Below, one piece after another: positions 59,890 through 64,000 of a DNA stretch of 64,000 bases; within the stretch, counting starts at the first letter, position 1; each line of letters starts with the position of its first letter. The position numbers were made by a program, and so were the translations under genes. The notes below the pieces were generated by a model. That model was not told the DNA's origin and did no database searches. It saw only the letters and a list, made by a program, of their open reading frames with translations. This DNA comes from Ipomoea triloba (lineage: Eukaryota; Streptophyta; Magnoliopsida; Solanales; Convolvulaceae), in the NCBI RefSeq assembly GCF_003576645.1, contig NC_044922.1, positions 4,678,026-4,742,025 on the forward strand. Direction: 5' to 3'.

Positions 59890-62800
59890 ATGGCCGCCGC
59901 CCAAGATTCTACTTCTTCCTCCAACACCACTGGTTAGTGATCACCATATATCATGGTTTCTCAATTATCCTTTTCCTCGAAAATATAATGTTTTTTTTTT
60001 CTGTTTTTATTTATTAATTAATTTATTTGAGAATTTGTATGTTTATTTTGAGAATATTGTATTGATTTTTTTAAAAAATATTATTGGCATGCAGGGACTG
60101 GAAATTCTTCTGAGCTGTCCCCACTGCAAAAGCATGTTTTGTTCTTCGATATCAACAAGGATGGCATCATTTATCCATGGGAAACTTATCAAGGTTTTTT
60201 TTTTTTTTCTAATTAATTATTTTCTCTAAATTTCTTGGATATTTTAGTTTAATAGAATAATAATTTTACTTTTATTATTTAAAAAAAGTTATCATTATTC
60301 TTTTTTATTATAGTTCGGTAATTATGTTTAATTAAAGTGTTATTTTGTATGATTATATAATTCTTTATTAGGTTTTCGAAAAATTGGATGTGGGGTGCTT
60401 CTCTCCGTTTTTGCATCCATATTTATAAATTTAGGTCTCAGCCGAAAAACTAGACCGGTAAGACACGCTCTCTTTAAACGTATATGGAAGTGTATATAAA
60501 AGATTATCTTATTGATCTTGTTATTGTGCTTTGGTAGCAAGTATTTTTTAATATTATAGTGTTTCATTTTTTGAAATAGAAAATGATCCATTATTATTTA
60601 GGTAACTTCTATGTATACTAATGTGTTGATTTCAGTTTCAACAAAAAAAAAAAATGTGCTGATTTCAGTGAGTCAATATTTTGTTTTTGGTATCTCACGG
60701 ATTATTTTTTTTATGAGATGAGCTGAATCTAGATAAAAATGTACGGAGTAATATTTATGGTAGAAAATGTAATATTAATTAGAGATAATAAATTGATTGC
60801 TACGAGCGAAAGTGTAATATGAAAAATGTTTTACTTTTAAATCAAAATATAATATTTAGAGGTTGAAGAGTTACTTATGAGGAAAAATATAATATGAAGT
60901 ACTAATCTATGATAAATTAATTGATTATTTCTTGTGACAAAAACGTAATACTTATCAAGAAATTTGTAATACTAATAATGGATAAATTGATTGCTACTTA
61001 TATAGAAAGTAAAATACTTATATTAGGAAAAAAATTGTGATACTTTTATGTAAAAATGTAATACTTTTAAATCAAAATGCAATATTTATTGTTGAATAGT
61101 TACAAGAAAATTATTACTTATGATGAGAAGTGTAATACTTAGAGGAAAAAAATTCAACCCGTTTCATAGATAAAGATCTCATAGGAGTTTTTGCCTTTGA
61201 CGATCAAATCAACATGTGAGACTGCGAGTCTTATAAAATTGTGGCAATCAACCTATACTGTTTTTCTGATCTCCTCATGATTTTTACCGATTAGGGTCAG
61301 AAAACATATTTTACTTAGAACATACTGTGGCTGGATTTAATTTCTCGTAAATCAAAATAGTGATAATTCTTTATTTTGATCGTTAATTAAGCCTATATTG
61401 CGTGACATGCATGCATACCACTATATAAGATGGGAACATGCCGTTATAAAGTTGTTGAAAAAAAGTTTATTCTTTCCTTTTTACGAATACAGTTGATGCT
61501 GCACACAATCGCTCATTCTTTTCTTTTGTGCGACGCATTGCACGTTAATTAGTTCGTTCCTAGGAAGCATAGATACAACATAATATTTTATATTTTGTGA
61601 CACGAAATATGAACTTTTTATTTTGTGTAACACATGTTAGAGTGCGTTGCCAGTTGTTAATCACCTTTTACATAGTTGTCACAACATGTTTGTGTCACAT
61701 GTACATTGCAACCTACTATTCACTTTACAAAAAGTTATTAGATAGCTTTGGCCCTTTGGATATATAAAAAAATTAGAGAAATCCATAATATTGAAAAAAA
61801 AAAAAACAAAAAACATTATCCCTATTGTTATAAATACAAAATGATTGATCGTTGTCGCGTCACTTTTGTAAAAAAATAAATATTATTTAAAAAATGTTAT
61901 CGCTTGTTTTCATTTATAATCGTAGTTACGAATCCATTCGACATTGTAACGATGACATTGAAATTTGTGCATTTGTAAGGTGACATGGCTATTATTGTTG
62001 TTGTGGCAGCATTTTGTACTTTTTTTTTAATTTTTTATTTTCGTTTTGATTTTTTATTTATTTCATTTTGATGTGATGTAAAAGTGAAATTGCAAGATAA
62101 ATTCAGCGTTATATCAAATTTACATGATATAATGACTGGAATGTCATATCAAACATCATTTTTTATATAAATCCTACAAAACGACTCTTCAAACTCATGA
62201 TCAAGGGATTTAATAAGGTTCTTGAATTGTCATGTATATGAAGTTGTGAGGTTTATTTCGTTCTATTTAAATGCAACAATTTTTATGACAATATATTCTC
62301 TTGTATTTAGTATTTAATTTTGCAATTCAAAAATTTGTTTTTTAAAAAGATATTGGCAAGAAAGAATGGAATGAATAACCACAACAACAACAATAATAAT
62401 AATATGGTTTTTTGCAGGGAAAGTGGCCATCCCTTCTCCTCCCTATTGAAGTGAAAAACATCAAACTCGCCAAACATACTAGCGATTCTGGCGTCTATGA
62501 TTCCGAAGGAAGGTAATTTTGAAGAATAATATAATGTTATATTTGTTAACAAAAATAATTCCTAAATATTCACTTTTTTTTATGTGTTGTTACTTGTTAT
62601 TACATTAAAATTTTTACATATAACTTATAAAAATAAAGAGTTTGATAGTGAGAGAGAGAACATTGGATAAGTTTATAAACTTCATATAAGGGTAGTTTAT
62701 AAACTTCATATAAGGGTAGTAGGGCACAATGCTTGAAGGGCCCATGGTTAGGCAAGCTCAAGAAGTTTTTTTCTTTTTTTTAAATATTAACACTTTAAAA

Positions 62801-63969
62801 TAATGACCCATTGCTTGAAAGGATGTTATGCCATGGACCCGGCGGTGCACCTTGCAAGGTGGATCCGAATCTATGTTCATAATTTTATAACTCTATATTC
62901 ACAATTACAGAGCTCTATGTTCACAATTTCATAACTCTATATATATATCCAACAGTATAACACAGTTTTTGAATTTATATAACAAAAAAAAAATTATGAG
63001 TATTGAGTAATGTAATTTTGTATATTGAGATCTAAAATTGTGTGAACATAGACTCGAGTTCACGTTACAAAGTGAGCCCCTGCCCATAGCATAATTTGCC
63101 TTGCTTGAAAGAGCACCTCTAGTAAAAAAAAAAGTGAGCACGAATTACATCCACCCATTAGGATGAGTTTATTATTCACATACCTTCTTAATATATATCA
63201 AGAGTCCCTTGTATTCACTTTACCTCGAGTCTATAAAATGATAGGACCATCTCGTTAACAAGAAAAATAGCATTTTTCAATTATATATGAATTATACTCA
63301 TTCACATTATAAAAATCATTGCATTACTTATATTAGTCAAATCCATTTTTTTTAATTTTTAAAAAACAAATTACTATAATTCTCAAATTTCTCCCCTTTT
63401 TTTTGTCTTAAATGACACTTTTTAATATATTTTTAAATATATAAATTGTAATATAAATTGAATATAATAAAATGTGAATTGCTAATAGTTTGAGTCAAAG
63501 TCTCGTTATCTCTGTGTAATACTTGTAATTTAAGATAAAAAGAATATTATGGAATAGAGTTAATACAATGCTTACCCCACTTTTTACTCCAATGTTTTTA
63601 CTCTCTAGTACCTACTTATATGGCATATCATTGCTTTTTCTTTTTTTTTTTTTTGTCTAATAAAATCAGTAAATGTGAATACAGTAATACTTTAAAATTA
63701 ACATGATTTAAATCATCTTAGAAGCTACCATGATTTGCATCCTTTCAGAAGTTTTGTCGGGTCGAGATGTGTGGGAGGCCCTTCAGGTTGGGGATTCAAC
63801 CTTTTGAGAGAAGAATTAATATAATGTTTGTTACATTTTGTAGGTTTGTTGAATCAAAATTTGAGGAGATATTCAAGAAACATGCAAAATCAAATGCTAA
63901 TGGTTTAACATCAGAGGAATTGGATGAAGTGCTCAAGGCAAATAGGGAGCCAAAGGACTATAAAGGATG
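59890..63969 (+). CDS. Caleosin (peroxygenase), tandem copy 3, last exon beyond the window
   Basis: Five of six exons are visible: 59890-59932, 60095-60193, 60372-60457, 62418-62512, 63844-63969. Exons 2-5 match copies 1 and 2 in length and phase. Exon 1 is 12 bases shorter because the donor moved upstream: the reading goes [12 protein letters not shown] instead of through the VCHDG/VYHDG codons, and it has an extra Ala codon ([14 protein letters not shown]). Motifs are intact: [11 protein letters not shown]-hand [39 protein letters not shown] (the knot's second Pro is Leu), [14 protein letters not shown], and [20 protein letters not shown]. The exon encoding the C-terminal about 49 residues is outside the window. 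Confidence 0.92.
60458..62417. other. Intron 3 of caleosin copy 3
   Basis: About 2 kb of AT-rich DNA without a gene. From about 60740 to 61150, words such as AAAATGTAATACTT and AAATTGATTGCTAC recur irregularly, a low-order repeat. In all three copies this is the longest intron (about 2.0-2.2 kb). Confidence 0.5.
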
Positions 63970-64000
63970 GTAAATTCATTCTTTTATATCTCTCATCATG

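Overview
The window is nuclear DNA of a flowering plant. Its genes are split by AT-rich GT-AG introns, the proteins belong to plant families, and many small transposons are present. A eudicot is clear. Repeat style (frequent TACTCCGT-type motifs, tRNA-iMet-primed copia elements, TWA-target MITEs) would suit an asterid such as Convolvulaceae, but that is only a guess. All recognised host genes lie on the + strand. Every open reading frame of note on the - strand is a mobile-element or plastid-derived piece. Exon limits were read by eye. For each complete gene, and for the callose synthase part in the window, the exon lengths add up to a multiple of three.

Layout. 219-8769: the last 22 visible exons of a callose synthase of CALS5/GSL2 type, cut off by the left window edge. 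9590-14111: an HVA22k-like (TB2/DP1/HVA22) gene. 14814-16091: two overlapping, almost identical pieces of plastid ndhH joined head to tail and lying inside a copy of a local repeat. 18490-22993: a GRF-interacting factor (SSXT/SNH domain, GIF2/3 type). 25030-29431: a UEV1-type ubiquitin E2 variant with a C-terminal CaaX box. 29432-42120: about 12.7 kb without a recognisable host gene, holding a PIF/Harbinger-like MITE, a non-autonomous Helitron cluster with about 250-bp tandem units, a probable LTR fragment and minisatellites. 42125-63969: three tandem caleosin (peroxygenase) genes. The first two are complete at 202 codons each; the third runs off the right edge before its last exon. Between the first and second caleosin sit an hAT-like element with a Mutator-like MITE nested in it, and an internally deleted Ty1/copia element. 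Between the second and third lie a SINE with a 10-bp target duplication, a tRNA-Ala(AGC) gene and a LINE-like tail.

The host genes do not form a pathway; apart from the caleosin array they are independent neighbours. The most unusual signal is that about 0.55 kb at the 5' end of the GIF gene (leader exon, donor site and start of the first intron) resembles the 5' end of the UEV1 gene 6.5 kb downstream. This suggests that one gene took over or copied the other's promoter and first exon. I found no CRISPR, operon-like defence system or clearly new multi-gene system. The interest here lies in promoter and first-exon duplication, plastid DNA capture, nested transposition and tandem caleosin expansion.
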